From NCBI GenBank assembly GCA_903934275.1, contig CAIZNF010000335.1, forward strand, positions 1 through 7,275: 7,275 nt of DNA, written 5' to 3'. Under the pieces are notes generated by a model. The model saw only the letters and a program-made list of their open reading frames with translations. It did no database searches and had not been told where the DNA came from. The position numbers and the translations under genes are program-made. Positions 7,081-7,275 of this stretch are shown in pieces. Origin of the DNA: an uncultured Nitrosomonadales bacterium. GTDB taxonomy: Bacteria > Pseudomonadota > Gammaproteobacteria > Burkholderiales > Gallionellaceae. The first letter of the stretch is position 1. Every line of letters starts with the position of its first letter.

Positions 7081-7275
7081 ATGGCGATTGCCACCCATGA
7101 TAATAAAACTCGCCACGCCCGTTTGCCCCCTCCCCAACGATTAAGGTTAGATCGTGATCGCGAAGCGAGCCACGATCTGAACCGTTTGTTGGACGAGCCC
7201 GGTCTGGATGCGAGTTTTTCATATGGAAATATCTTTTTGACCTGCAAGGTTTTCCGGGGGCAGATTTCCTTCATC
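7081..7275 (+). CDS. unrecognised open frame, cut by the right edge
   Basis: From ATG 7081 a frame stays open for 65 codons to the end of the window (MAIATHDNKTRHARLPPPQR..., ending ...FRGQISFI). I do not recognise it. The Shine-Dalgarno is poor (only CGGA directly before the ATG), and the frame is also open upstream to a TGA at 7031-7033. Much of it coincides with the nested inverted repeat at 7105-7218, and the minus strand is open over the same stretch (7056-7274). Both facts fit chance openness of a palindromic repeat as well as a real gene. Its continuation beyond 7275 would decide. Confidence 0.2.
   Translation, partial: MAIATHDNKTRHARLPPPQRLRLDRDREASHDLNRLLDEPGLDASFSYGNIFLTCKVFRGQISFI
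7105..7218. repeat. long nested inverted repeat
   Basis: The outer arms AAAACTCGC (7105-7113) and GCGAGTTTT (7210-7218) are perfect 9-bp inverted repeats, and similarity continues outward to about 7095 and 7226 (CCATGATAAT against CCATATG). Inside lie CCAAC (7134-7138) / GTTGG (7188-7192), then GGTT-AGATCGTG (7145-7156) / CACGATCT-G-AACC (7171-7183). At the centre is TCGC-GAA-GCGA (7158-7168). The whole can fold as one long hairpin. No T run follows the inner stem, so it is not a standard terminator. It resembles a MITE or other palindromic repeat but shares no end sequence with the elements at 1815 and 3165. Confidence 0.6.

Noticed and set aside
7056..7274. Minus-strand 72-codon frame at the right edge
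   Set aside because: It is basic, low-complexity and repeat-derived, has no family resemblance, and overlaps a palindrome that tends to leave both strands open.

Overview
The window reads as chromosome of a Gram-negative betaproteobacterium, probably a member of the Nitrosomonadales (Gallionella/Nitrosospira-like). This rests on the protein sequences and on the gene order xseA / exbB-exbD-lpxK-(Trm112-like)-kdsB-adk, which I recall as a common betaproteobacterial arrangement. The taxonomic call is inference. No phage, plasmid, CRISPR, rRNA or tRNA genes were seen.

Layout. Bases 1-180 hold no convincing gene, only a weak possible terminator. xseA (exonuclease VII large subunit) lies on the minus strand at 181-1464. 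A 565-bp divergent intergenic region follows (1465-2029). It holds an AT-rich tract, a perfect DnaA box with degenerate neighbours, and the first copy of a MITE-like inverted-repeat element. All later genes are on the plus strand: exbB (2030-2638, GTG start), exbD (2744-3163), a second, shorter copy of the element (3165-3300), lpxK (3305-4297), a Trm112/YcaR-like small protein (4278-4463), kdsB (4463-5290), adk (5404-6063), a GlcG/HbpS-like protein (6066-6473) and a gamma-carbonic-anhydrase-like hexapeptide protein (6497-7018). The last 257 bases hold a long nested inverted repeat and an unrecognised open frame that runs off the right edge.

Function. ExbB and ExbD form an inner-membrane proton-driven motor that energises outer-membrane transport. 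LpxK (lipid A 4'-kinase) and KdsB (CMP-Kdo synthetase) make parts of lipopolysaccharide, and the small Trm112-like protein sits between them with overlapping reading frames. The block therefore serves the cell envelope, followed by nucleotide metabolism (Adk) and two small accessory enzymes or binding proteins.

The unusual feature is how much palindromic repeat DNA sits inside this otherwise compact cluster. One element lies upstream of exbB. A REP-like palindrome sits in the exbB-exbD gap, inside a possible 35-codon ORF. A second MITE-like copy fills the exbD-lpxK gap exactly and appears to provide the lpxK ribosome binding site. A double-hairpin repeat is carried in frame inside kdsB as about 20 extra residues. 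An inverted repeat overlaps the kdsB stop codon. The DnaA-box region is a second point of interest as a possible origin-like or DnaA-regulated site.
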